A stretch of 64,000 nt of DNA from Bacillus sp. FJAT-42376. Lineage in GTDB: Bacteria > Bacillota > Bacilli > Bacillales > Bacillaceae. Positions 1 through 8,107 of this stretch are shown here, one piece after another. The notes under the pieces are model-generated. The model searched no databases and had not been told where the DNA came from. It was given only the letters and a program-made list of their open reading frames with translations. Made by a program: the position numbers and the translations under genes. The stretch covers positions 3,038,001 to 3,102,000 of the forward strand of contig NZ_CP033906.1 of the NCBI RefSeq assembly GCF_003816055.1, in the 5' to 3' direction. Each line of letters starts with the position of its first letter. The first letter of the stretch is position 1.

Positions 1-1308
1 AAGGTTCATGAATAAACCGGATAAAGCGGTCCCGTCATTGCCGGCAATAACCCCGCGGTTTTTCCCATATGCGGCTGTAAGGGCCTGGGCAAGCTTAGCG
101 GCTTTTACCGGGCCGCCTTCCGCAAGGGATAAATCCACCCTTCCTTTAATTGTGAATACACTGCTGTTAAAATATCTCCCGGTAAACGTATCATCGATCT
201 GTGCCCCCTTTGCAATAATGTGCTTCGGCCAGATCATCACATGCTCTTTCACCACATTCCCCCCTTCGAGAACGACACGCTCCCCTAGAACTGAACCGTT
301 TTTCAATTCACTGGAACCTTTAATCTCGCAGCTGTTTGCCAGTACTGACCCCGTTATCTTTGTACCGGGATGAATCTTCTGACGGCTCCAGCAAATTGTA
401 TGCTGTATAGAAGAACCCTCTCTCACACGAGTACCCTCTCCTAAAATCACATAGGGGCCAATCTGACAGCCCTTCTCAACAACAGCCCCCTCCCCGATCA
501 GGACAGGACCTATACATACAGCACCATACTCAGAAACTCCGCCCTTCTCTATGTAAACGCTATCATTTTTACGTTTCCCATCAGCCATCCACTGCGGAGT
601 AAGACCTTCTACACCATTCAGCAAATCGAACTGTGCTGTCCTGTATTCTGAATGAGTCCCTATATCCGACCAATAACCATCGGCTTCATGCATATGGATT
701 CCTTCAGCGAGCATCATTGGCAGAATATCCTTACTGATATCCTGTGGGACGCCCTCTGGAATGCGCTCAAGAACACTGGGTTCAAAGATATACATCCCCG
801 CATTAATAAATTCACTGTAAACTTCTGTTTTATATGGCTTTTCCATAAAGCGGAGAACCCTGCCCGTTTTATCTGCAATGATGCTCCCATATTCTCCTGT
901 CTGACTTTTCCTCACGGCAAAAACAGTCCCCTTACAGCTTGAGCGGGTATGTGAAATGAGACCATCCTTTACATTAAAGTTACATATCGTATCCCCGCTC
1001 ACCACTAAAAACGTGTCGTTCAGAAATGGGGCAGCCCTTTTCAGACAGCCCGCAGTGCCGAGCGGACTTTTTTCCATTATATATGAAATGCGGACTCCAA
1101 AACGCGATCCGTTCTCAAAATATCGTTCTATGACATCACTTTTCCAGCAAAGAGCCATAATGATCTCTTTAATTCCATTATCCTTCAAGTGCTTAATTAC
1201 ATATTCCAGAACAGGCCTGTTGAGCAGAGGGACCATGGGCTTAGGCAAACTGGACGTAAGGGGCTGTAGACGTGTTCCCATCCCGCCTGCCATGATAACT
1301 GCTTTCAT
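1..1308 (-). CDS. Sugar-phosphate nucleotidyltransferase / phosphomannomutase-like fusion, partial (runs off left edge)
   Basis: An open frame of 436 codons from ATG (1308-1306) continues past base 1. The first ~230 residues are a nucleotidyltransferase: MKAVIMAGGMGTRLQPLT is the NTP-binding loop, followed by KPMVPLLNRP and VVSGDT. Residues ~250-375 are a left-handed beta-helix of hexapeptide repeats (VLIGEGAVVEKG). The last visible ~40 residues (AAYGKNRGVIAGND) look like the start of an alpha-D-phosphohexomutase domain, so the whole protein is probably the ~800-aa mannose-1-phosphate guanylyltransferase/phosphomannomutase type. Predicted role: making an NDP-sugar donor (GDP-mannose or NDP-glucose; substrate not determinable). 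An AGGGGT ribosome site lies 6 nt upstream. It starts 13 nt after the glycosyltransferase stop, so it is the third gene of that operon. Confidence 0.85.
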   Translation of the reverse strand, partial: MKAVIMAGGMGTRLQPLTSSLPKPMVPLLNRPVLEYVIKHLKDNGIKEIIMALCWKSDVIERYFENGSRFGVRISYIMEKSPLGTAGCLKRAAPFLNDTFLVVSGDTICNFNVKDGLISHTRSSCKGTVFAVRKSQTGEYGSIIADKTGRVLRFMEKPYKTEVYSEFINAGMYIFEPSVLERIPEGVPQDISKDILPMMLAEGIHMHEADGYWSDIGTHSEYRTAQFDLLNGVEGLTPQWMADGKRKNDSVYIEKGGVSEYGAVCIGPVLIGEGAVVEKGCQIGPYVILGEGTRVREGSSIQHTICWSRQKIHPGTKITGSVLANSCEIKGSSELKNGSVLGERVVLEGGNVVKEHVMIWPKHIIAKGAQIDDTFTGRYFNSSVFTIKGRVDLSLAEGGPVKAAKLAQALTAAYGKNRGVIAGNDGTALSGLFMNL

Positions 1309-1321
1309 CTAAATACCCCTT

Positions 1322-2491
1322 TCACATTTGCTGCAGCGCAATTTTATAAACGCTTAAGGTATGGTGTGCCATTTTGGACCAGCTGTATTTACCAGACTCT
1401 TTTTTCGCGTTTTCCCCCAGCATACGGGCTTTCTGAGGATCATCCAATAAGTCCATCATGGATTTGTATAGGCAATCAATCCGGCTGCTCTCGCAGACAA
1501 TTCCTGTCCGATTGTGACTAATCAGCTCTGAAAGCCCTCCTGCGCCGGATCCAATCAGCGGTTTCCCAGCTGACATGAGTTCCAGCGCGGCAAGTCCAAA
1601 AGGTTCATAATGGCTTGGTATACAAGCAAGAGAAGCATATTGTATATAGTTATTCAGAAGCTCCCCCTTAATAAATCCGGGAAAAATGACGTCTTCTTGA
1701 ATTCCTAAGTTTTCCGTAAGCAAGTCATACGTTTTTTTGCCGGGCCCTTCCCCGGCTATAACCAGCTTTAATGAAGAGTAAGCGGCCTTTACTTCTGCAA
1801 ATGCATGTATTAACTCCTCAAAGCCTTTCTCAGGTACAAAACGACCCATTGTAAACACATACGGATGCAGCAAGGGCGGATTGGATTCCTGTGCTTCAAA
1901 TGGTGCGGCACCGTTTGGTATAACGGATATTTTGCTCTCTTCTGCCCCTGCAAGGATAAGTTCATTTTTCATAAAACGGCTGCAGGCAATCAAGTGATCG
2001 GCAGACCTGATTAACTTCATTTCTGTTTCGTGAATACGTTTTTCAGAAGCTGTTCTTAATTCTTTTTTCCTGCCGCACTCCAGGGAATGAATGGTTGCAA
2101 TGAGCGGTTTATTGTACATATTTTTGGCGAAAATAGCTGCTCCGGCAGTCATCCAGTCATGAGCATGAATAAGGTCAAAAGGGGGTTGAAGGATATTCAA
2201 TGACTGAATCCACATGTAGTTCATGTTCATGATCCACTCATACACGTTTTCATGCGTTTCCGTGCTCTTTCCAGGGCGAACGATGGTGAAGGAATGATTC
2301 CCTTCAAATTCCGCTTCCGGCAAATCAGAGGGCATGGTAAAAAGAAGCCCTTTTATGTTCTTTCGGGATAATTCTTCCGCTAAATGACGAACATGCGTAC
2401 CAAGTCCGCCCCATATATGAGGCGGGTATTCGGATGAAAAAAGAAGGACGGAAGGGAAATCAGTGTTTGGCTTCATCTTGTTTACTCTCAT
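1322..2491 (-). CDS. GT4-family glycosyltransferase (glycogen-synthase-like, YqgM-type)
   Basis: 389 aa, GT-B fold. The N terminus has the GGLGTHVRHL loop after LLFSSEYPPH that is typical of glycogen synthase and GT4 enzymes. The C-terminal half has GRFVPEKGFEEL and the E-x7-E signature EPFGLAALE followed by GAGGLSEL, which bind the nucleotide-sugar donor. No signal peptide or membrane segment, so it is cytoplasmic. The start overlaps the stop of the upstream DUF4912 gene by 4 nt (ATGA), implying translational coupling. The position beyond yqzC-yqzD matches B. subtilis yqgM, also a glycosyltransferase, but orthology is not certain. With the downstream nucleotidyltransferase it probably builds a cell-surface or storage glycan; acceptor unknown. 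Confidence 0.85.
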   Translation of the reverse strand: MRVNKMKPNTDFPSVLLFSSEYPPHIWGGLGTHVRHLAEELSRKNIKGLLFTMPSDLPEAEFEGNHSFTIVRPGKSTETHENVYEWIMNMNYMWIQSLNILQPPFDLIHAHDWMTAGAAIFAKNMYNKPLIATIHSLECGRKKELRTASEKRIHETEMKLIRSADHLIACSRFMKNELILAGAEESKISVIPNGAAPFEAQESNPPLLHPYVFTMGRFVPEKGFEELIHAFAEVKAAYSSLKLVIAGEGPGKKTYDLLTENLGIQEDVIFPGFIKGELLNNYIQYASLACIPSHYEPFGLAALELMSAGKPLIGSGAGGLSELISHNRTGIVCESSRIDCLYKSMMDLLDDPQKARMLGENAKKESGKYSWSKMAHHTLSVYKIALQQM

Positions 2492-2907
2492 TCTCCATAT
2501 TCAGTATAGGCGGAAAAGATCAGGCAGCCGGGGTAAGAAGGATTGATCGCCATTTGTGAAGGATCAATCGGTACATCAGGTGTCTTCGCTATGATCAGCT
2601 TTAGATTTGAGGAATTATAAAACAGCAGTTTCAATTGAAAAGCCTGAAAGGGAAATTTAACAGGAATCTGCATCTTTCCGGCTGAGTTGCGGATTGGATA
2701 ATCATATATAACAGGCTCTTCAAAGCGTTTAGAATAAATGGATAGCCTTATCGTCTTGTATAGGCTGTCGTACTCTTCTTGCATGAGTGAGGCAGATACT
2801 TTTTCTGTAAATGCCGATATACTCCATTCAATCAAAAGAAGCGAAGATAACTGCTTCACCTTGATCCAGTCGGTGTCTGAATGGTTCGAAGACTGCTCTA
2901 CATCCAA
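2488..2907 (-). CDS. DUF4912-like small protein, first gene of the glycosyltransferase operon
   Basis: 139 aa, soluble, no signal peptide. The pattern (LLLIEWSIS near residue 25, then a beta-rich C-terminal half ending in LIIAKTPDV) resembles DUF4912 proteins, which are predicted to bind carbohydrate or glycan-related ligands and often sit beside glycogen-synthase-like enzymes. That assignment rests on sequence resemblance and context only. ATG is preceded by GAGGAAACACACG. A sigma-A type promoter is placed 33 nt upstream. It is followed directly by the glycosyltransferase with a 4-nt overlap. Confidence 0.65.
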   Translation of the reverse strand: MDVEQSSNHSDTDWIKVKQLSSLLLIEWSISAFTEKVSASLMQEEYDSLYKTIRLSIYSKRFEEPVIYDYPIRNSAGKMQIPVKFPFQAFQLKLLFYNSSNLKLIIAKTPDVPIDPSQMAINPSYPGCLIFSAYTEYGE

Positions 2908-2939
2908 TCGTGTGTTTCCTCATTTCATTATTTTTCTCT

Positions 2940-2968
2940 ACTATAATTCAAATTTTCCCATTGGACAA
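2940..2968 (-). promoter_or_regulatory. Sigma-A type promoter of the DUF4912-glycosyltransferase operon
   Basis: On the minus strand TTGTCC (2968-2963) and TATAGT (2945-2940) are separated by exactly 17 nt, ending 33 nt before the first start codon. No operator was recognised. Confidence 0.55.
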
Positions 2969-3090
2969 CTCCAAGACGGAAATCAAGTGAAATTAAGTGT
3001 TTTGCTAGGATTTACATGAAAAACCATTAAAAAATTCGACAAACTGTGATATAAAGAATAAGTGAAAACTTTAATAGAAGGTGAAGAGAA

Positions 3091-3441
3091 ATGGAAATTG
3101 TCATTGTGGTTCTGCTCATAGCGGCCATCGCTATGCTGATTTATTCTTTCATAAAAAAGGATAAGGTTCAGGAAATTGAAAAAGATTTGGACCAGCTTCA
3201 GCTTTCAGCTATGCAGGAAATATATAAGCTAAAGAAAAAAGTCAAAGTTCTGGAAGAGGAAATTCTGCAGGATGACATACAGTCTATGTCCCAGGAAGAA
3301 CAGCTGGACTATCATATTGAGAAAAAGGTTGTGGCAAAGTATAAGCATGGTATGACAATTGACGCCATTGCAAAATCTGAGAATATCTCAGAAAAACAAG
3401 TACAATCGATTATTAAGCGGAATGAGAGGGTCTTAACATGA
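3091..3441 (+). CDS. yqzD: Membrane-anchored coiled-coil protein with C-terminal helix-turn-helix-like motif
   Basis: 116 aa. Residues 2-22 form one hydrophobic segment (MEIVIVVLLIAAIAML), followed by a charged coiled coil (about 27-60) and a C-terminal stretch (AIAKSENISEKQVQSIIK) that reads like a short helix-turn-helix. The ribosome site AAGGTGAAGAG precedes ATG. The stop overlaps the next gene by 4 nt. Length and position next to yqzC and the pst locus match B. subtilis yqzD (117 aa), so the symbol rests on synteny and size. The topology places the HTH-like part in the cytoplasm. Function is unknown. Confidence 0.7.
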   Translation: MEIVIVVLLIAAIAMLIYSFIKKDKVQEIEKDLDQLQLSAMQEIYKLKKKVKVLEEEILQDDIQSMSQEEQLDYHIEKKVVAKYKHGMTIDAIAKSENISEKQVQSIIKRNERVLT

Positions 3442-3914
3442 GCAGAAAAAGCATTCAAGCTTTCTCCGCTGGGATCATTACCGCAACGGCTATCCTTTCC
3501 ATCTCCTACTATCTGATTCCGAAAGAAGAGGCCGGCCCAAAGCAGGTAACCGAAAAAGAAGTCGCCTCTTACCTGGCTAATGAAGGAGAAGTCTCTGTAT
3601 CAAGAGAAAAGTATGAAGACCTTGTAAAGGCTAAAGAAGCCGCTGTTTCTCCAGAAAAGGAACAGCCAGCCGAAAAAGCCCCTGCTGCTGAACCAGCACC
3701 TAAGAAAGAAACATACCGTTTGTTTATTTATGAAGGAACCACCACATCTGAAATAGCCGAGAAACTGGAAAAAGGGAAAGTAGTTAAATCGGCAAATGAT
3801 TTTGCTGAATATCTAATTAAGACCGATTTGCACACAAAGGTCCGTCAGGGCGGATATAAACTTCCTACCGGTTTAAGCAATGAGGAAGCAGCAAAACTTC
3901 TTATCAAACAATAA
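3438..3914 (+). CDS. yqzC: Short MltG/YceG-like domain protein
   Basis: 158 aa. An N-terminal membrane segment (residues ~8-27) leads into a low-complexity Glu/Ala/Pro/Lys linker (~65-92) and a C-terminal domain with IYEGTTTSEIAEKL and YKLPTGLSNEEAAKLL. That domain resembles the LysM-like part of YceG/MltG endolytic transglycosylases, but the catalytic domain is absent, so a lytic activity is unlikely. It could be a peptidoglycan-binding or MltG-partner protein; this is inference. It is translationally coupled to yqzD and ends in a bidirectional terminator shared with phoU. Size and place match B. subtilis yqzC (153 aa). Confidence 0.72.
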   Translation: MSRKSIQAFSAGIITATAILSISYYLIPKEEAGPKQVTEKEVASYLANEGEVSVSREKYEDLVKAKEAAVSPEKEQPAEKAPAAEPAPKKETYRLFIYEGTTTSEIAEKLEKGKVVKSANDFAEYLIKTDLHTKVRQGGYKLPTGLSNEEAAKLLIKQ

Positions 3915-3946
3915 AAAAATCCGCTGGCAGTCAGCGGATTTTTTTT
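3915..3946. terminator. Bidirectional terminator between yqzC and phoU
   Basis: Stem AAATCCGCTG paired with CAGCGGATTT, flanked by an A-run on the left and a T-run on the right. It lies between two convergent stop codons. Confidence 0.85.
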
Positions 3947-4604
3947 AGTTATTCAAATCGTAATGTCTGCCTTTTACAAGATAGAAAATGTTTTCGGATA
4001 TATTTGTTGCATGGTCCGCGAAACGCTCTAAATACCGGCTTACAAATAAAAGCTGCGTAATTTGCGGCATCGATTCGCGGCTGTCCTGTGTAATTTCCAG
4101 CAGTTCTCTAATGGTTTGACCATATAAATTATCCACTTCATCATCCATATCTGCCACTTCTTTTGCCAAAACGATATCTTCTTCATTAAATGCCTTAATG
4201 GACAGGGAAAGCATCTTGCTTGCAATAGAGTGCATTTGTTTAACGGTCTCGATTGGCTTGATCAGAGGGTCATCGCCAATACGAATAGCAGACTTCGCTA
4301 TATTTACGGCAAAATCGGCCATACGCTCCATTTCATTCGAAATTTTAATCGCGACCATAATTCTGCGCAGATCTGTCGCTACAGGCTGCTGTTTAGCAAT
4401 AAGCAGAATGGAAAGATCATTGATTTCCTCATCAAGATTATCCACTGCTTCATCCTCTTCCATAATTTCCAGTGCCAATTCGATGTTCTGATTCTCAAGA
4501 GCGTCGATTGATTTCTCTAAAGCAATCTCTGTTAACCTTCCCATTTCCATTAACTTTTCCCTAAGTGTATTCATGTCAAAATCAAATTTTCCCCTAACCG
4601 CCAT
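3945..4604 (-). CDS. phoU: PhoU, phosphate transport/signalling regulator
   Basis: 219 aa with two tandem PhoU three-helix-bundle domains (about 15-105 and 118-205). The acidic motif EEDEAVDNLDEEINDL and the later MDDEVDNLYGQ are the usual metal-binding E/DxxxD elements. PhoU is a peripheral partner of the Pst transporter and, in well-studied bacteria, restrains the PhoR kinase when phosphate is plentiful. I chose the internal ATG at 4604 because AGGAGG sits 7 nt upstream and the protein then begins MAVRGKFDFDMN like other PhoU; the frame stays open 42 codons further upstream but lacks a ribosome site. B. subtilis lacks phoU in its pst operon, so this is a difference from that model. Confidence 0.93.
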   Translation of the reverse strand: MAVRGKFDFDMNTLREKLMEMGRLTEIALEKSIDALENQNIELALEIMEEDEAVDNLDEEINDLSILLIAKQQPVATDLRRIMVAIKISNEMERMADFAVNIAKSAIRIGDDPLIKPIETVKQMHSIASKMLSLSIKAFNEEDIVLAKEVADMDDEVDNLYGQTIRELLEITQDSRESMPQITQLLFVSRYLERFADHATNISENIFYLVKGRHYDLNN

Positions 4605-4851
4605 TTCAGGTCCTCCTCTATGATTATGCTTATCTCTACTATCCTTTACCCAAACGCCTTTGTAAATGCATCTTTCTGGGCACTTTTCCATAGTAAGAAT
4701 CTCTTTCCCGTCAGCTGTCCGGATGTCCATTTTCTAAAGGGAAATGGGGAGCCGCATCGTCTGGAATCTTGCGCCTCCCATTACCATTCATTTTACCTCA
4801 TCCTATGGACTGACAGCTAATAAGAATTTGAATTTGCTTTTTATTGGCAGT

Positions 4852-5673
4852 TTAGCCGAATCGGCCGGTAATATAATCCTCTGTTCGTTTATCGGAGGGA
4901 GCAGAGAAAAGTTTATTCGTTTTTGAATATTCAACGACTTCACCGTTTAAAAAGAAAGCTGTACGATCAGATATCCGTGCCGCCTGCTGCATATTGTGGG
5001 TCACAATAATGATGCTGTAGTTTTGTTTCAACTCCTGAATAAGCTCTTCTACCTTAAGGGTAGAAATCGGATCCAGAGCAGAAGTAGGCTCATCCATAAG
5101 GATAACATCCGGTTCAATAGCAAGGCATCTTGCAATACAAAGCCGCTGCTGCTGGCCCCCAGACAGCCCGTATGCGTTCTCCTTCAAACGGTCTTTCACT
5201 TCATCCCAAATGGCTGCGCTTTTTAAGCTTTGTTCAACAATTTGGTCCAGCACTTTTTTATCCCGGATTCCGTGAATCCTTGGACCGTATGCTACATTAT
5301 CATAGATGGATTTAGGAAATGGATAAGGCTTTTGAAAAACCATGCCTACGCGTGTTTTCAGTTCTTCTGCCCGGAAGGATTTATCAAAAATATTTTCTCC
5401 CCGGTACATAATCCTGCCGGAGGTTTTAACGATCGGGACAAGTTCAACCATACGGTTTAGCGTTTTAATATAAGTTGATTTACCGCAGCCGGAAGGCCCG
5501 ATAATCGCTGTAACCTCATTTTCAAACACATCAAGATTGATATTTTTCAAAGCATGGTTTTTTCCATACCACAGATCCAGATTCTCCGTTTTATACACAA
5601 TCGCGCCATTCATTTCAAATGTCCCTTCATTCAAATCAGGCGTGTGTTCTCTAACCATTGTTTTCAATTCCAT
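4852..5673 (-). CDS. pstB: Phosphate ABC transporter ATPase PstB (copy 1, phoU-proximal)
   Basis: 273 aa ATPase that energises phosphate import by PstC/PstA. Walker [10 protein letters not shown] (59-67), Q-loop FQKPYPF, signature LSGGQQQR (170-177), Walker B ILMDEP and switch His 226. The ~24-residue N-terminal tail before the ABC domain is longer than in copy 2. It shares [15 protein letters not shown] with copy 2 but not with copy 3, so copies 1 and 2 are the closer pair. It sits downstream of the chemoreceptor gene and upstream of phoU (247 nt gap with no recognised signal), away from pstSCA. GGAGG precedes the start. Confidence 0.93.
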   Translation of the reverse strand: MELKTMVREHTPDLNEGTFEMNGAIVYKTENLDLWYGKNHALKNINLDVFENEVTAIIGPSGCGKSTYIKTLNRMVELVPIVKTSGRIMYRGENIFDKSFRAEELKTRVGMVFQKPYPFPKSIYDNVAYGPRIHGIRDKKVLDQIVEQSLKSAAIWDEVKDRLKENAYGLSGGQQQRLCIARCLAIEPDVILMDEPTSALDPISTLKVEELIQELKQNYSIIIVTHNMQQAARISDRTAFFLNGEVVEYSKTNKLFSAPSDKRTEDYITGRFG

Positions 5674-5813
5674 CTAATTTTCCTCCCTAAATTTTCAAAG
5701 AAATTATGACTTATTTTAAAATAAACAGGTTCATAGATGCCGAGAACCATATTTTCCTCTCTATTCCCCGAAAGAGACTTTGCAGGTATTATTGATTCTC
5801 TCTTGAATTTATT

Positions 5814-7628
5814 TTATCCGCTGAATGCCCTTGCCTCCCCCTCCTCTTCTGGCAGAACAAACCTTTCCACACTTTTTACCAGCTTGTCTGCGTGAGAGTT
5901 CAGATGATAAATCCGCTGAAGCATCGTACTGATTTCTTCATCCTGATTTTGAATGGAGACAGAGGTCTGAAGTGTGCCGGCTGAAAATTCCTGAGAGATT
6001 GCTGCACTATTTTGAAACCACATTTTGATGGACTCACTTTTGTTTTGCAAATCTTTTAAAATGATGGAAATATCCTGAATATTGTCTGTAATCCCTTCCA
6101 CTTCATCATTGATGGCTTGAAACTTTTCGCCGGACGCTGTAATTTGACTCAACCCGGTCTGAACTTCTTTAAATCCTTTTTCCAGGGTGTTCGTTACCTC
6201 TTTTGCACCGTTCTGGATCCCTTTCGAAATACCGGTTATTTCTTCTATAGATAGTTGAACCTGGTTAGCGAGCTTTCTGACTTCCTCCGCAACGACTGCA
6301 AACCCATTTCCGGCTTCCCCTGCTCTTGCCGCCTCAATCGCCGCATTTAAAGCCAGGAGATTGGTTCTCTCTGCAATAGCCTGAATGACTGTTACAAGCT
6401 TCGTGATTTTTTTAACATCCTGGCCCAGAGTAAGGACCTGATTATATGAATGCTTAATAATTGTATAGGTTCCTTCCATTTGCTTAACGGAAGACCTCAT
6501 CGATTGATGTCCGTCTTTTGTAATCATGAGCACCTCATTGGAAGAGGCAGAAAGACTTTCACCGTTTGCTGCTGCTGCTTGAATATCCCGGTTGAAGTTT
6601 TCAACTGAATCAAGAGCTGTCACAAGATCCGATGACTGTTTATCGGAGCTGGCAGAGAGATTAGACATCGTTTCTGAAACATCATGGCTCGTCTGCTTGA
6701 TTTCATTGGAAGAATGGAGCAGATTTGAGGATTGCCCTTTTAAACCCACAGATACCTCATTAATTCCTTTTACAATCTTTCTGAGATTTTTAGCCATTAA
6801 ATTAACCGAATTGATTAAAGCGCCAATTTCGTCCTTCGTTTTCGAATCTTCCATCTCATATTCCAAATGGCCTTCAGATACCCTCCTTGCCAGCTTTACA
6901 AGCCTGTTTAGGTTCATCTTAATGGACCGGATGACCAACAATAAGATGATGAGACTGCCGATCGCTGACAGCACAATAGAGGCAATCAAGGTAAACGCTG
7001 ATTTGTTTATATCCTTCATAACGGCGGACTGGGAAAGGGATCGTTCATTATTTACAATCTTCAGGCACTTGCTAAGCTCTGATATGTTTGAATCTCTAAG
7101 CATTGAAATTTCCCCGCGCGCTTTTGTATAAATGGCCGTATCAAGCCTGACTACTGAAGGAGCAATCTCCTTTATAAACAGCTCATCAATTTTCTTGTTG
7201 TTGGCTTCTATATTTGTAATGGACTTTTTCATCGTGCCAGATAGAGAATGGTCTTTATTAATTTGTTTAACAAGCTCGTTCAGTTCATTTCTCGCTGATC
7301 GGTAATCCTTAATATCTTTATCCTTTTGAAATGTAATATAGTCCGCAATTTTTATATCCTTAGCCCGGATGAGAGATTCCATTTCCGTGAGCAAGACAGC
7401 ACTTTCCCCTTTGATATTTAACGTATTTGTATCTCTTGCCGCATTCATCAGAAGGCTTAAAACTATCCCTGTTGAAATGGTTATAAAAAATAGCATAAGG
7501 ATAAACGGTGTATACAGTTTTTTACTGAAAGAGACATAACTCCATTTTCTCAGCATTTTCCGTTCCAGAAGTGATTTTAACGTTTTATCCATTTTAATGA
7601 GAGCGGTCCCTGTCTTGTTGTGTTTCAT
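5814..7628 (-). CDS. Methyl-accepting chemotaxis protein inside the pst locus
   Basis: About 604 aa. Membrane helix 1 at ~39-61, an extracellular helical sensor domain (~62-210, four-helix-bundle-like), membrane helix 2 at ~211-233, HAMP (~234-286) and a long cytoplasmic signalling hairpin whose tip (~414-454) has [19 protein letters not shown], the CheW/CheA contact. The ATG at 7628 is preferred because GAGGG lies 8 nt upstream; the frame is open 16 codons more. Ligand cannot be read from sequence. Its place between two pstB genes suggests a phosphate-related input, but the sensor could detect something else. Codon use looks like its neighbours. Confidence 0.9.
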   Translation of the reverse strand: MKHNKTGTALIKMDKTLKSLLERKMLRKWSYVSFSKKLYTPFILMLFFITISTGIVLSLLMNAARDTNTLNIKGESAVLLTEMESLIRAKDIKIADYITFQKDKDIKDYRSARNELNELVKQINKDHSLSGTMKKSITNIEANNKKIDELFIKEIAPSVVRLDTAIYTKARGEISMLRDSNISELSKCLKIVNNERSLSQSAVMKDINKSAFTLIASIVLSAIGSLIILLLVIRSIKMNLNRLVKLARRVSEGHLEYEMEDSKTKDEIGALINSVNLMAKNLRKIVKGINEVSVGLKGQSSNLLHSSNEIKQTSHDVSETMSNLSASSDKQSSDLVTALDSVENFNRDIQAAAANGESLSASSNEVLMITKDGHQSMRSSVKQMEGTYTIIKHSYNQVLTLGQDVKKITKLVTVIQAIAERTNLLALNAAIEAARAGEAGNGFAVVAEEVRKLANQVQLSIEEITGISKGIQNGAKEVTNTLEKGFKEVQTGLSQITASGEKFQAINDEVEGITDNIQDISIILKDLQNKSESIKMWFQNSAAISQEFSAGTLQTSVSIQNQDEEISTMLQRIYHLNSHADKLVKSVERFVLPEEEGEARAFSG

Positions 7629-7720
7629 GATCATAACCCTCGCCTGCAATTCTGATTTAGTAATTTTTTCATTCATATCATAATTTATTTAGGGTAAAAA
7701 GTCTCAGATAAACGGCAAAA

Positions 7721-7748
7721 TTTACACATCTTTTACAATCTTTCCATA
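7721..7748 (+). promoter_or_regulatory. Candidate PhoP-binding tandem (Pho box-like) upstream of the chemoreceptor
   Basis: Two perfect TTTACA hexamers (7721-7726, 7732-7737) lie in 11-bp phase, with TCCATA (7743-7748) as a weaker third. They match the Bacillus PhoP consensus TT(A/T/C)A(C/T)A with 5-nt spacers. The array is on the strand opposite the chemoreceptor's coding strand, about 93 nt upstream of its start. That orientation is found at PhoP-repressed promoters in B. subtilis, so the sign of any effect is open. Confidence 0.4.
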
Positions 7749-7795
7749 AAAATAAAAAAAGAGGTCGTGACAAAAGGTTTCGGGTTAATAAAAAA

Positions 7796-7957
7796 GCTCT
7801 TTTAAACTTGGCTGTTGATTGCAGCTGGCGGGCGGTGAGCCTCCTCGCCGCTTTGCGCCTGCGGGGTCTCACCTGTCCCGCTACTCTAAGCAGAGTCTCA
7901 CGCCTTCCGCTTCAATCAACAGGGTTTAAAAAAGTAACAACATGCTGTAATATAGCG
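7796..7957. repeat. Inner repeat nested in copy A, with 9-bp direct repeats
   Basis: A 162-bp segment flanked by the 9-bp direct repeat AATAAAAAA (7787-7795 and 7958-7966). Internal inverted sequences CTGTTGATTG / CAATCAACAG bracket a GC-rich core (TGAGCCTCCTCGCCGCTTTG, then GGGGTCTCACCTGTCCCGC). I recall this core as a common interspersed repeat in Bacillaceae genomes. The same family occurs at 59007-59103. Confidence 0.7.
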
Positions 7958-7962
7958 AATAA

Positions 7963-8017
7963 AAAACCGAACGATTATTTGAAACTCTAAAATAGAGCTT
8001 CGTAATCGTTCGGTTTT
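7963..8017. terminator. Strong bidirectional hairpin inside element copy A
   Basis: Perfect 15-bp arms (7963-7977 and 8003-8017) with T-runs following on both strands (TTTTTTATT leftward, TTTTATTTTTTTT rightward). It has the form of an intrinsic terminator in both directions and lies between pstB copy 2 and the chemoreceptor gene. Confidence 0.75.
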
Positions 8018-8107
8018 ATTTTTTTTATGTTTTTTTCAAAAGAAATATTCGGCTTAAGGACAACAATTTTAGTTATGTCCCAGCCTCTTTTTGATCGTAA
8101 TTTTACA

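Larger units (their letters stand above)
7757..8092. repeat. Outer MITE-like element, copy A, with a nested inner element
   Basis: The left end (GAGGTCGTGACAAAA) and the right end (TTATGTCCCAGCCTC) are imperfect inverted repeats. Just inside the right end lies a block shared, in inverse orientation, with copy B at 58945-59212 (GGACATAACTAAAATTGTTG and the segment up to TTCTTTTGAAAAA), as does a hairpin with arms AAAACCGAACGATTA / TAATCGTTCGGTTTT. No open frame inside. It begins 16 nt after the stop of pstB copy 2 and is therefore in the transcribed path of the pst operon. Confidence 0.8.

Noticed and set aside
8..1312. Plus-strand open frames of 96-121 codons
   Set aside because: They lie antisense to the nucleotidyltransferase-phosphohexomutase gene, whose minus-strand frame is continuous with clear motifs.
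4605..4730. N-terminal extension of PhoU
   Set aside because: The 42 extra residues are not PhoU-like and have no ribosome site, whereas AGGAGG precedes the internal ATG.
6592..7131. 179-codon plus-strand frame
   Set aside because: Antisense to the chemoreceptor gene; no ribosome site or recognisable domain.
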